Below are positions 34,801-45,300 of a stretch of 64,000 nt of DNA, piece after piece. Position 1 is the first letter of the stretch, and every line of letters starts with the position of its first letter. The position numbers and the translations under genes are program-made. This stretch comes from Hybos culiciformis. Its lineage: Eukaryota > Arthropoda > Insecta > Diptera > Hybotidae. The notes beneath the pieces were generated by a model. That model saw nothing but the letters and a program-made list of their open reading frames with translations, did no database searches and was not told where the DNA came from. The stretch covers positions 140,651,308 to 140,715,307 of the forward strand of contig OZ023273.1 in NCBI GenBank assembly GCA_964007475.1, in the 5' to 3' direction.

Positions 34801-37498
34801 TCAATTAATAATAATATCTTACTTAAAGCAAAAAAAAAAATCAATTATAAAAAAATGTTCAAATTCGTAAGTTGAGAATTGGAAGTTGATTAGAACGACG
34901 TTTTTATTATTATTTTTTTTTCTAGGCTATTATTTTCTTCACTGTAGTTGTAGGTGTTTTGTCTAAACCGAGTGGAATCGTAGCTCCTTTTACGTATTCA
35001 GCACCTTTGGTTGCTGGACCAGGTGTTGTGACTGCAGCAAGCAGTCAAGTTGTTGCTAGAAATTATAATGGATTAGTTGCACCAGCTCCTGTTATAGCAG
35101 CACCCGCACCGATTGCAGCTCCATTTGCAGCTCCATTTGCTGCGCCATTTACTGCGCCATTTACTGCGCCATTTACTGCTCCGCTAGCAGCACCATTTGC
35201 TGCACCATATACCGCACCATTAGCTGTCCCTCTAGCAGCTCATTTAGCTCACCGATATGCAACTCCATTAGCTGCACAATTTGCTGCCCCTCTAACAGCA
35301 CCATTTGCAACTCCATTTGCAGCTCCGTTTGCCACCCCCTTTGCCGCCCCATACGCTGCTTCAGTAGCTTCACCATTTGCTGGTCCAATAGCTACACCAT
35401 TTGCTGTTAGTGCCCCGTTTGCTGCACCATACGCTAGATACGCCGCTGGTTCACCAATCAATCATTTCGGTTATGCTGCTCCGGCATTATTATAATAATA
35501 ATTTAGATTTGAGCTAGATATCATATTTAAGACTGCCTACTTATTTGTTAACATTTGTTCTAGTAAATATTTTTAAGAATTATAAAATAATTATTACATA
35601 AATATGTGTTTCAACAAAAAAAAAGTTTTATATTTCATTTATTCAAAAGAAGTGTTTTTAAAATTAATAAAACTTCTTTTATCACAATGCCTTACATATA
35701 AAAGGAAAAAAATTATTTTGATTGCCAGTAAAATAAATATTAAAAAACAGCAAATATTACGATGATCTTCTTTTGGGCTGAAAAAGTTTTCTTTATTTTA
35801 AAATTTAAATATATTTTATATAATAATAATAAAGCAATACCTTTTAGTAAGCCCTTTTTGGGCTTCAATGTCGGATACCATTGTATTTTTTACAAAAAAT
35901 TATTCAAATTTCCAAAATTTGAATGCTCAATTAGCAAAATGAAAGATGACTCAAATATGAATAAAAAGTTGATTGTACTTTGCTAATTAAAATTTTGACA
36001 TAATAACAAAAGTAATTCAAATAAACACATGAAGTGATACGTTTTTTGATATAGATACTTTGTTATTTTACTATTGGCCTAGATTCAAATCTAAGAAACT
36101 TTTACAAACATCAAGAAAATGTTATAAAGCCACGACCTGTAATAGAACCAAAAATTTATTATTTCATTTACAATTTTTGAAGCCAATATTTTATTTAGTT
36201 TGTTTTTTAACGTAGATAAACAAAATGTCGTTATAAATTAAAAAAGCATTCTATGTTGTATGTGTAATTACAAAATTTAATTTCATTTTTTTAGGCTTCT
36301 CTGCTGTTATGAGTGGTGGATTATTCGGAATCGCTGGATTATTTCCATCTGAATTTATGACTGCAGTTGTATCTGGACAAGCATTAGGTGGAATTTTAAC
36401 TGCTTTAGCATTAATTCTTACTCTTACATTTGGATTATCACCAAAAACAACAGCTTTTGCATATTTTTCAATAGGAAACTCAATTATTTTATTATCAATA
36501 ATTAGTTATGCTTTCGTTGAACGCAGCGAATTTTTTCAATATTTTGTTTATGAAAAATCAAAAGCTTTAATTATTGACAGTCCAAGTACATCAAACCATA
36601 ATAACGAAGTAAATGTTCCTGAATTAAAAACTATATTTTCGAAGATATATTTATATTCCTTAATAATATGCATAGTATTTGCACAATCATTGTCAGTTTA
36701 TCCAGCCATAACAGTTTTAATACAATCACAATATCATGGAAACGGGCACCCGTGGAATGGTAGGAGTTTAATTTATCATGAAACTGCTTTAGCATTTTTA
36801 AAGAGAATCGTGCATGAATAAAAATTTTAAAACAACATATTTAATAAAACCCTAATTCAATATTTTGTTAATAGTTTAAATTAGATTTATTTACAAAAAT
36901 TCTTATTTTCAGATATTTACTTTGTACCTGTAGCTAACTATTTAATTTTTAATTGTGGTGATTATTTAGGAAGAATTTTAGCTGGTTTTTGGGAAGTGGT
37001 AATTTTTAACTTGAATAAGTTGTAGAATTGATACTTATTTTTGAAACTATTTTCAGCCAAAGAGCAATGCTCATACAATTTTATTATTTACGTTTTTAAG
37101 ATTCAGTTTCATACCAATATTTATGTTATCAAATGTTGCCCACGTCTACTTACCAACTTTTATTAAATCAGATTTAATATTTATGATATTGATAGCATTG
37201 TTTGCACTTTCAAATGGTTACTTGGCTAACATTTCGCTGATTAACGTTCCAAAGTAAGTTTAACTTTATTTATTTTACCGAGATTTGAATAGATTTAAAA
37301 CTTCAGCTAAACTTGAGTAACTATTTGTGGTACAACACCCAGAAAAAAATTAATTTATATAATACCTTTCAATTATTGTTTTTTAGGATTGTAATGCAGC
37401 ATGAAAAAGAAATGGCTTCTTCTATAATGGCGGCTAGCTTATCATTAGGATTGGCGATTGGAGCTTCGTGCAGTATGGTTTTAGTTCAGATTTTATAA
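28870..37498 (+). CDS. Equilibrative nucleoside transporter (SLC29/ENT), complete
   Basis: Six exons with consistent phases: 28870-29154, 30766-31054, 36295-36759, 36913-36998, 37057-37253 and 37387-37498, giving 477 residues, close to the usual ENT length. After a polar N-terminus (acidic, SSDDE), helix 1 ends in the ENT signature PWNFFVTAEDYW. Other family marks are GLFGIAGLFPSEFMTAVVSGQ (helices 4-5), FNCGDYLGR after helix 7-8, LRFSFIPIFML, and LFALSNGYL near the end. About 11 helices are expected. ENTs carry nucleosides such as adenosine across membranes by facilitated diffusion. The ATG at 28870 is the first in frame. Intron 2 (5.2 kb) contains two cuticular protein genes and an orphan exon. 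The extracellular loop 1 has possible N-glycosylation sites (NAT, NCS), as in other ENTs. I cannot assign it to a particular Drosophila paralogue. Confidence 0.93.
29155..30765 (+). other. Intron 1 of the nucleoside transporter
   Basis: Donor GTAAGC, acceptor TTTTTAG. AT-rich with a 20-base T run near 29270; nothing else recognised. Confidence 0.8.
31395..32129 (-). CDS. Low-complexity alanine-rich cuticular protein with retinin-like motif (CPLCA), copy 1
   Basis: Exon 1 (32118-32129) encodes only MFKY. Exon 2 (31395-32048) follows after a 69-bp intron, in phase 0, for 221 residues. Residues 1-17 form a signal peptide (MFKYTIVLFSVFACISA). The mature protein begins KPSGVVAPFAYSAP and carries the retinin-like core SSSQVVARNFNGLV (about residues 38-52). 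A long run of Ala-Pro, APFAAP, GGPFAAP and GYAAP units follows, ending APAIY. Insect CPLCA/retinin proteins are secreted structural proteins of cuticle or, for Drosophila retinin, the corneal lens. The gene is nested on the opposite strand in intron 2 of the nucleoside transporter. It faces away from copy 2, with a TATA box and a shared upstream motif. Confidence 0.88.
32211..32219 (-). promoter_or_regulatory. TATA box of cuticular copy 1
   Basis: TATAAAAAG on the minus strand, about 80 bp before the ATG. An ACAGTT initiator-like site lies about 30 bp downstream, near 32180. Confidence 0.6.
32354..32376 (-). promoter_or_regulatory. Shared cuticular-gene upstream motif, copy 1
   Basis: Reads GCACGAGTTTTTACGAAAA then CAAA on the minus strand, 135 bp upstream of its TATA box. 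It matches 21 of 23 bases with the site upstream of copy 2 in the same orientation relative to its gene. No known factor is assigned. Confidence 0.6.
32377..34112. other. Spacer between the head-to-head cuticular genes
   Basis: AT-rich DNA within the transporter intron. No coding sequence is recognised. Any enhancer shared by the pair would lie in the region from here to 34627. Confidence 0.5.
34113..34219 (-). CDS. Orphan terminal exon, unknown gene or relic
   Basis: On the minus strand a strong acceptor (TTTTTATTTCAG) is followed by two bases and 34 clean codons to TAA. They include FKCPGYTISQDPSISEEAIF and then RRRRYIRRLL. Composition and phase make a real exon likely. No upstream exon was found between here and 36290. 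It lies between the two cuticular genes, inside the transporter intron. It may be the end of a small secreted or basic protein or the surviving part of a dead gene. Confidence 0.4.
34628..34650 (+). promoter_or_regulatory. Shared cuticular-gene upstream motif, copy 2
   Basis: GCACGAGCTTTTACGAAAA then TAAA, 97 bp upstream of the TATA box of copy 2. It is the partner of the motif at 32354-32376. Confidence 0.6.
34748..34758 (+). promoter_or_regulatory. TATA box of cuticular copy 2
   Basis: TATATATAAAG, about 38 bp before an ATTCAATT initiator-like site (about 34785) and 97 bp before the ATG. Confidence 0.6.
34855..35495 (+). CDS. Low-complexity alanine-rich cuticular protein with retinin-like motif (CPLCA), copy 2
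   Basis: Exon 1 (34855-34866) encodes MFKF. Exon 2 (34926-35495) follows in phase 0, for 193 residues. The signal peptide runs through MFKFAIIFFTVVVGVLS. The mature start KPSGIVAPFTYSAP and the core SSQVVARNYNGLVAP are nearly the same as in copy 1. The rest is APFAAPF, APFTAPF and APLAAP repeats ending GYAAPALL. It has the same four-codon first exon and intron position as copy 1, so the pair arose by inverted duplication. The repeat regions have diverged in unit type and number. Likely a secreted cuticle protein expressed with copy 1. It is on the same strand as the host transporter and lies within its intron 2. Confidence 0.88.
35496..36294 (+). other. Remainder of transporter intron 2
   Basis: 3' UTR-like DNA of cuticular copy 2 with AATAAA-like sites near 35670 and 35731, then AT-rich intron up to the TTTTTTAG acceptor. 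An open patch at 35762-35986 is not convincing as coding sequence. Confidence 0.5.
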
Positions 37499-40118
37499 TG
37501 TAATATTTGACGTATAATAATGGTGCTTAATATGTAGGAAAAAATTATAATTTTTTTTTTAATATCTATATAAATACATATAAATGATTAAGGTTTTTCA
37601 CATTTATATTACCAAAAAATAAAAATAATTGTTATTTATTTATAATTAGCTTGTAATTTAGCCAATTTTTAAAATTTATAACAATACTAAGCAAATTGTT
37701 GGTAAAATTTATTAGATCTAAATTAATCTCATAATCTTAATTTATAATTGATCTAGAAGAAAAATAATGTCTTACAATTTTAAGTTTCAGACGGAGGAAA
37801 CGTAAACGTTGTTATCTCAAATAACATACATTTATGTTGACTTGAAAATTTGTCTTGTGCTCCCTTTTTTTTTATATTAGAAGGGATATTTGCATTTTTT
37901 ATATAAGAAATCCTAAAATTAAATGTATAATATAATATTTAACGTAATATAAAAATACTCAAAACCGAAAGTCTAATATTTTTTTTCATTATTAAATTTT
38001 TTGTAATTAATTTTTTTATACCTTAATTTTTTTATTAAATTTTTAAAAAATTTGTCGAATATAAATAATAAATAAATATTAAAATAAAGATTAAAATAAT
38101 TGATGAGGCAACTTCGTTGACCTTAAAAGTTGACTTTGGTTTTCAATTTTGGCTAGAAATTTTTACAATTTGCCTTAATTCTTATCATTGCATTATGTAA
38201 ATTAAAAGACAAAATAAAAAAATTGTAGGTGTACTATTATTTTTGTATATATATTATTTCTTAAATACTTATTTTCAAAATAAATTTATACAATCCATAA
38301 TTATAATAAAATATTTTTTTTTTAATTAAAATTGTAAGTAAAATATTTTAATAAGTAAAATTTTTTCAATGATTATATATAATAATGTTCTAATAACAAA
38401 ATATTTTTAATAAAATCATTTTTTAAAGAAACAGAATTTCTTCTGAAATTATTATTTCGATTATAAAATTAAACGTCATCACAAATTTGAAAGAGATACG
38501 TAAAAAAAAAATTATAATAGAATTTTGTCCCTATTCTATTATAATTTTTTTTTACGTATCTCTTTCAATCTATTCAATCAACAATATTAAAAAATCTTTG
38601 TACTTAAATCATTTATTTTATGAGTTTTCGAAGAAAAAATAGTGGTTATTATTTTTAATGAATATTTTTGGATTGATCTTGTGAATTGAATTTTTGAAGA
38701 AAAATGTTGGAAACTGATAGTTCGTTGAAAAAAAAAAGCCTAACTATAGACAGTATCGATATAAAGAAATAAAATTCATTTATCTGTTACATTAAAGAAT
38801 TAAAGTGTTCGGCTTTAGTTTTTATTTTTTTTTTTATTAAAATTAAACTGAAAACACAAACAATTTTCAAACTTTTAATCAGTTTATATTTTTAAATTAT
38901 GAAAATAACAATTTAATATAATTAAAAATAACAATTTAATAATATGTGCGCTTATTATTAATAATGAAAAGCAGCTGATTCAGCCTAACGAAAATTTTAT
39001 AAAACGTTAATACCATTTTATATTCTAATCTCAAGATGAAATATAAAATTCATATTTAAAACATTTGAATGATATTTTTAAACCAAGCTGACTTTGGAAC
39101 ACAATAGTTTTTTTATCCATCAACTACAGACGTACTTGTTTTAGATTAGAGAATAATCGTTCCAGGTTCTCTTTTAATTTATTTTCATTTCTACTTAATT
39201 CAATTTAAGATTTAATGAAAGTTACATATTTTGATTGTTGACTAAAATCTGTATAATATCTGCACATGTACATATCTTTAAGCATGCAATAGTAATCAAG
39301 GAAATTTGATAATTCTACATTTTTCGTTGAATTTGAATACTTTTTTTCATTAATTTTTTTGGTCACCATTAAATTATAATTGTCACTGTAAATTATTAAG
39401 GTTTAAGTTTCAAATGCATGTTAAAAATCTGTAACAAAATCAACTGAATTAAAAAAAAAATTCCTTGACTGTTAATATTGAAACTATATATTCAAATATG
39501 ATTATTGAATTTCATTTGATTATTTAATAAAGGTCATCAAATTCCCACTGTATAATATTGCTTCAGAAATAAAATTATCAATTATTATACTCACTACAAA
39601 CTAATTTTCTGCTCATCAAAAAATGAGTGAAGCCTATAAAATAATATCAAAATTAAGCTCACGGTTGATCGAAGAGTTAAATCAACATTAAGAAAAGAAA
39701 TAATGTAGATTAGATAATCTAATAAAAAATTTAATTTTTTCATCGTTATTATAGCATTATTGGTAGGTAAGTACAACATGTAATTATTCAAAAATCTAGT
39801 TTTTTCCTTTTTATGCCTACACCTTTTTCAATTTTTTTTTATTATTATTTTTATTTCAGCCACTATTCATTTTGTTATTGATTTACACATTCACAATTTG
39901 TGTATTATTTTTGTTTATATAAAAAAGTGTATCTACTGGCTTATTCAACTTTTAAGTAATATTACAGTAGGTACATTATAGTATGATTTTATCGATCCAC
40001 AATCAGTTTGATGAAGTGGACACATCTTGGTAAGGAGAATTAAATAATTGGACCCTAAAAACAAAAAAATTTCATTATTTAAAAATTAAAAAAAAAATTT
40101 ATTGACTAACCATAATTT
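37499..40118. other. Intergenic AT-rich DNA
   Basis: 3' flank of the transporter, a near-perfect palindrome (listed separately), a 23-codon ORF at 39623, and the 3' flank of the next minus-strand gene, including a possible 3' UTR exon near 40060 after an acceptor TTTTTAG. Confidence 0.4.
38487..38568. repeat. Near-perfect palindrome, 36-37-bp arms
   Basis: TTGAAAGAGATACG...AATAGAAT (38487-38523) is followed by a loop of nine bases and its reverse complement (38533-38568). The only difference is one A/T in the homopolymer. Such long arms imply a recent origin, either as a fold-back insertion or by template switching. An RNA copy would fold into a long hairpin. Confidence 0.8.
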
Positions 40119-40410
40119 TTAATTTCTGTCTGCCTCCTGTCTATAATGATTTGTCATTATTATACCAAAAATTAATAGTTTTATAAGTACTAAAACAAAT
40201 GCAACTGCACCAAGGATTGTCCAGAATTTTTGACTTGTACTTCGCGAATGCCAATATCGATCGGATATTTTTTCGGGCTTACTGCAAACAAAAAAAAAAT
40301 AATTTTATTTATAATGTTTTATAATGTTATAAAATCATATTTAACGAAGCAAATTTCGTAGAAACTTACTATTCGACGACATGAGCTTCCAGCATATTAC
40401 TTTTATCCAT
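40119..40410 (-). CDS. Single-pass membrane microprotein, 67 residues, unknown function
   Basis: Exon 1 (40370-40410) starts at ATG with MDKSNMLEAHVVE. Donor GTAAGT and an 88-bp intron follow. Exon 2 (40119-40281) has acceptor TTTGCAG, and the codon split across the junction is Tyr. The product has a charged N-terminal half (KPEKISDRYWHSRSTSQ), one strong transmembrane helix (about residues 34-56: FWTILGAVAFVLVLIKLLIF) and a short polar tail ending RQEADRN. No signal peptide is seen; the helix probably acts as an anchor. Both exons have good splice sites, mixed codons and a clean frame. I know no named family for it. It resembles regulatory membrane microproteins only in size and topology. 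A possible downstream 3' UTR exon begins near 40060. Confidence 0.65.
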
Positions 40411-42349
40411 TTTAAAATTACTTACAAAAATAAAAATTAAGAAAACAAATTAAAATCAAATTCACTTTTTCTTTTTTTTTTTCTTTATTTTTTCTGGAAA
40501 TTACGTGTTTTCTTGATGTAAGATAAAATTCAAACTAAATTTATTGTTAAAAAAATAAAAGCTTCTCTCGTTAGTTTGTCAACTATTTATTTTTATTACT
40601 TTATTGATGGAAAAACTTTATATACGCTTCAATTGTTATTTCTCTAATTTCCAAGTAAAGAACAACGAAATTAACATAAATTATTTTTTGTAAAAACACA
40701 TTAACCAATTATGTTTGGACAATATAGAAAAATAATAATTAACTTTTGATATTACAATATTTCAATATTTAATTTAGGTCGTAAACACTTTTTAATTTTA
40801 AAAATCAAAATCAATTAATTAAAAAACTATTGATGAAAATAAATCAACACCAGCCTAAGTTTATGAAACTATTATTTTGACATTATAAAATGTTGACTAC
40901 ATTTAATATTATTAAAAAATTAGAATTTATGATAAAGAAAAATTAAATTATTTCTTGGGTGTTAGTTCAAATATTTTTTAAATTTTAGGCATTCTATGGT
41001 ATAACCTGAATTTGAGTTCATATTCTAAAATAAATAAACTTTTTGTGTTAATTTTGATAAAGTTAATTGTAGTTAGCAATCGAAATTTTGTCAATAACAT
41101 TCGAGAAGCTAAAAAGTTAATAATTTTTTGTTAATTTTTGTCATATAAAATTCATTTTTTCGTTTGCGACATTAATTTTGTACTTAATATCAATAATTTG
41201 AACCTAACAATTTTTTTTGTCTGAAACTATTTTTAAACATTTCGATGAAATCAAAAAAAAATTGTGAGCGTGAAATGAATCATATTACATATATATATAT
41301 ATGTTACTTTGATTTCTGAATGACATAAGCGCCAGAAAATTTTTTTTTAACTTAAAATGAATAACAAGAATTTAATTACCTGTGTCTTATTATTACATTG
41401 AATGAACTTTACAGTATGACGTTTGTGGAAAAACAAGTTATCATATTTATTAAAGCTTGGAAAAGCTTCAAAGTGTTTCCATTATACATATTTTGTTTTT
41501 TATGGAACTACTTTATAAAAATTAGAAATTTAAATAGTAGGTACATTTTTTTAAGATTTGTAAACTTGTAGTTTTTAAAATTTAACTTACAATATTTCTT
41601 TATTGTATTTTTTTTAAGCTTTTCTCATACAAATACAATTAATGAAATTATTGATATGAATCTGTTGTAAATATTATTTGCTTTTATTAATATTTTATTT
41701 ATGAGATAGTTCTTGACTTCTAGAGAACTTAACTTTTATTTGCATACTGTTTGGATTTAGGTACATATAAGTTCAGAATTGTACATAATTTAGGTTTTAC
41801 AATCCAATGCTACATTAATCTCATTTTTTTATAAAAATTGGACTTATCTCATGAAGAACGACCCATCAAAGACATGTATGTACTCGTACCCGTACGTACC
41901 TACAATATGGTATACGCAATAATTTCGACATGAAAACAAAAAAAAATAAGAGATATTATGGAAATTCATTATTATAATACTTAAACCAATGCATGGAAAA
42001 AGGTTCCGGAAAAAAAGAAGTGTACATCGCCAAAAATCTACGATTAGATTGTACATACAATTTTGCAAAATTCCAAAAAATTCAATGCTCAAATTTAAAA
42101 TAAATTTGCAATACCTCCTATAATAAAAAATTGAAAACATTGTTTTTATATATTTCCAGATTCAAATATTTTATTTCAATGAAATTGTAAAAAAAAATTA
42201 AAAAATTTGGTTTCTTTTATATTATATTCAAAATATTGCACAAGCATTTTGATTATTACTACATGGTAAAATTTATGGTAAAATTACAGTACATATTTTC
42301 ATAAAATTGAAAAAAAAAACTTAAATTAAATCTTAGTAAAAAAAAATTA
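40411..42349. other. Intergenic AT-rich DNA
   Basis: 5' flank of the microprotein gene and 3' flank of phenylalanine hydroxylase. The open patch on the minus strand at 41844-42140 lacks protein-like composition. No gene is supported. Confidence 0.5.
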
Positions 42350-45300
42350 TTAAACTTTCAGTTTTTTAACCGCATTTTGCAAAATCTGGAATTCCACATT
42401 AATATTGGACATTAAGTTTTCAATTTGATGTTTTGAATCTAGAACTTCTATGCTTTGAGTGTAAGCGTTATAACGAACTCCAAATGGCCTGGGAATGCAA
42501 TTTGCGAATTTCCTATATTAGACAGGGAAATATTTTAAAATTAAGTAATGTTTAATGTAGAAATACAGTTTAGAAAAAAATTTAACTATCTTTAAAAAAA
42601 TATTTTATTCAAAGTAAAATTCAATTTCAATAATTTAACTTACATAGTTTTTTCCTTGGCATTAGCAAAACTATCGGCCACATAGTAAACTTCTTGGAAC
42701 TGTGTTATTGGATATTTCTGCCCCCCTGTGACATCTGGCTCAAATTCTTTAAGATTTGGAGTTCCACTTAGGCAATACTAAAATTAATTAAATATTTTTG
42801 TAAGAAATATAAAACATTTACATAAGTATTTGAAAAAAAACCAATTTTACGCTAAAAATGAAAAGAGTTTTTTCGTTAAACCTACAACCGAGAAAACTTT
42901 TCATAAAACTCCAATTTAAGAAAGCCGAACTTACTTGAAGCTCTCCATATGAACTTAATAGTCCAGCGCCATAAGCCTTAAGCTCATTATCTTGTCTACA
43001 TAAACCGAATTCAACGGTAAACCAAAATATCTGCAAATAGAATGTTATCAAATTGTTGAATTATTTTCATAAAAATTAATTTTATATTTTTAGAAACTAT
43101 TTTCTTTTTATTATTCAAATCATACGAACAGTTGCTAATTTTTCAATAAAGTCGTCGGGTGCTCCTAATGATGCCAATCCAATTTCTTGACTGAATTGTG
43201 CAAAATCAGGATCTGCAAACAATGGACAATGTCCCAACAATTCATGACATACATCTGGCTCTGGTGTATACATTGGTTTGCTTGGATGGCGAATATACTG
43301 GGTTGAATGAAATACTCGAAAAGCTAATCCAGCTAAAAAATCACGAGACGACAGTAAACCAGCTACTGGTCGCAGAGTGAATCCAGTGCAATCTAAAACA
43401 TATTAGCGAATGATTGTTGTTATATTTATAAATATAGTATTATTTTAGAACAAACCTTTTAAAAAGTTTGATACATCTTCAAGTTGTGGAATGTTATCTT
43501 CACGATAACCACAATTATCAATGAGTAATGGAAAAACATGATTATATTCTCGGCAAGCATGTGTCTTATACAATTTTATTAAATTTCTAAAAATCTGACC
43601 CCATGTTTCTATTTCTTCTTTGGTGTATTCAACATTCGGCAAGGGCTCTCCGTGCTTGTAATTGTATGCAATGTCAGCAACTTTAAAATAAAAATATATA
43701 TATTCAATCACTTTCATATAAAAAAAAGGAATAATGCTATAATATTAGCTTACAATATTTTCTTCGTTCTCTGTAAACTGGATCTGTAAATCCAGGATGA
43801 TCTGAATCCAATTCTGCTCCATAAGACAAAATTTGATTAGCGAATCTATCCAAATCTCGAATACGTCTTGGAAACCATGGTACTGCAGCTGTATTATCTT
43901 TATAATCTCTTGAAATCATCGCAAAATAATCCGAATGTTCCCGAATGTCATTAATAGCTTTACCAAGCAAACCTGAAGTGGTATCAACTTCAACATAAAA
44001 TTCATAACCAGGATTACGACTTGAAGAACGTGATTCAATATGTACCAAATTAATGTTATTATTTTTAAAAACTTTCAGAACTTTTGCTAAAGCACCTGAT
44101 TCTTCTGACTTTTTTGGCGAGAAAACAAGGAAAGCATTACGGCCTTGTTCACAATCAACTCCCTCCATAATGTACGATGTACCGTCTATTCTTGTTGGCT
44201 GAAAAAAAAATTTAATAAAATTATTTAATGTTTCAGAAGAATAAGTACAAAATTCTAAATCAGTAAATCGAAAGTTACAAAACGAAAAAAAATTCACTTT
44301 AATAAGTATAGTACACCGAATATTTGTTCAGATTTGTTACTCAACTTGATTATCAATATTTCCATTTTCCAAATTATCCTTTTTTGATTCCATTTTATTA
44401 TCTTTAAAATGTATTTTATCTATATTTTTAATTTTTGTATTTTCCATTTTTATTTATAAAAAAAAAAATTATTTAAAAAGGTTTTTTTTTAAATTAATTA
44501 TAGTGTTAATATGATGAAAATCTGACTACAAATGAATAATTAATCACAAGATTTATTAGTTTTATTCAGTGATCAATCAATCTTTCTTCTTTTTTTTTTA
44601 TAATCGTAACAATTAGTTTATTCAAGATTTTTTACAATTAGGCTAACGAACTTTTTATTTTTATATGAAAAATAAATTGAGAATAAATGTTTACAAAAAA
44701 AAACCGCATAAAGCTTTATTAGGGTTTAAACTGGTTAATGCAATTACACCGAAAGTGCAGCAAAAAAAATTTTAATTAATAGTTATAGTTAGTTATTCTT
44801 ATAAATGAAATTATGCAGAAAAATTTTGAGAGTTTTATATTAAGATAATCATTATAAATGTAAAATTATCAATTTATTGATTTTTTACAAAAATAATCTT
44901 TTCGACTCTTAACCCTCAGGACAATGCAATGAGACATTTACCAATAGCAAAAAATATGTAATCTATAGAACTTTACTCAGTGCAAAAGATTACCTCGCGT
45001 GTGATTTTTCTATTTGTGTTTTTTTTTCTTTTGTACGATATTTATTAATCCGTGTGAGATCGTTTAGAAAAAATAATAGCTATGTACAGAAATTTGCTGA
45101 AGAATAAGCAATACATTAATATCTGGCGAGGCAATCTTCTAAATCTAAATATTACATATTTTTTGCACATAGTATTATTGTAAAAGATTCTTATGACCTA
45201 TCTACTCTTTCTAGATCAACAAGATTACATATTCTCTTTGCAAATTATTTTCTAAATTTTTCTAAATAAAAAACCGGAAAGTAAATTTATGAACTGATAA

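Noticed and set aside
35173..35461. Two open frames on the minus strand across cuticular copy 2
   Set aside because: Antisense shadows of the Ala-Pro repeats; the plus frame has the signal peptide and retinin core.
41844..42140. 98-codon minus-strand open frame
   Set aside because: Composition follows base content (Phe, Ile, Tyr, Cys); no domain, start context or splice sites; lies in the hydroxylase 3' flank.
43198..43380. Plus-strand open frame within the hydroxylase
   Set aside because: Opposite-strand shadow of exon 4, which is conserved with Henna on the minus strand.
44340..44447. Alternative first exon for phenylalanine hydroxylase (ATG, 36 codons)
   Set aside because: Its only donor-like site is in the wrong phase for exon 2; the 46784-46825 exon gives the conserved RQLSFDK start.
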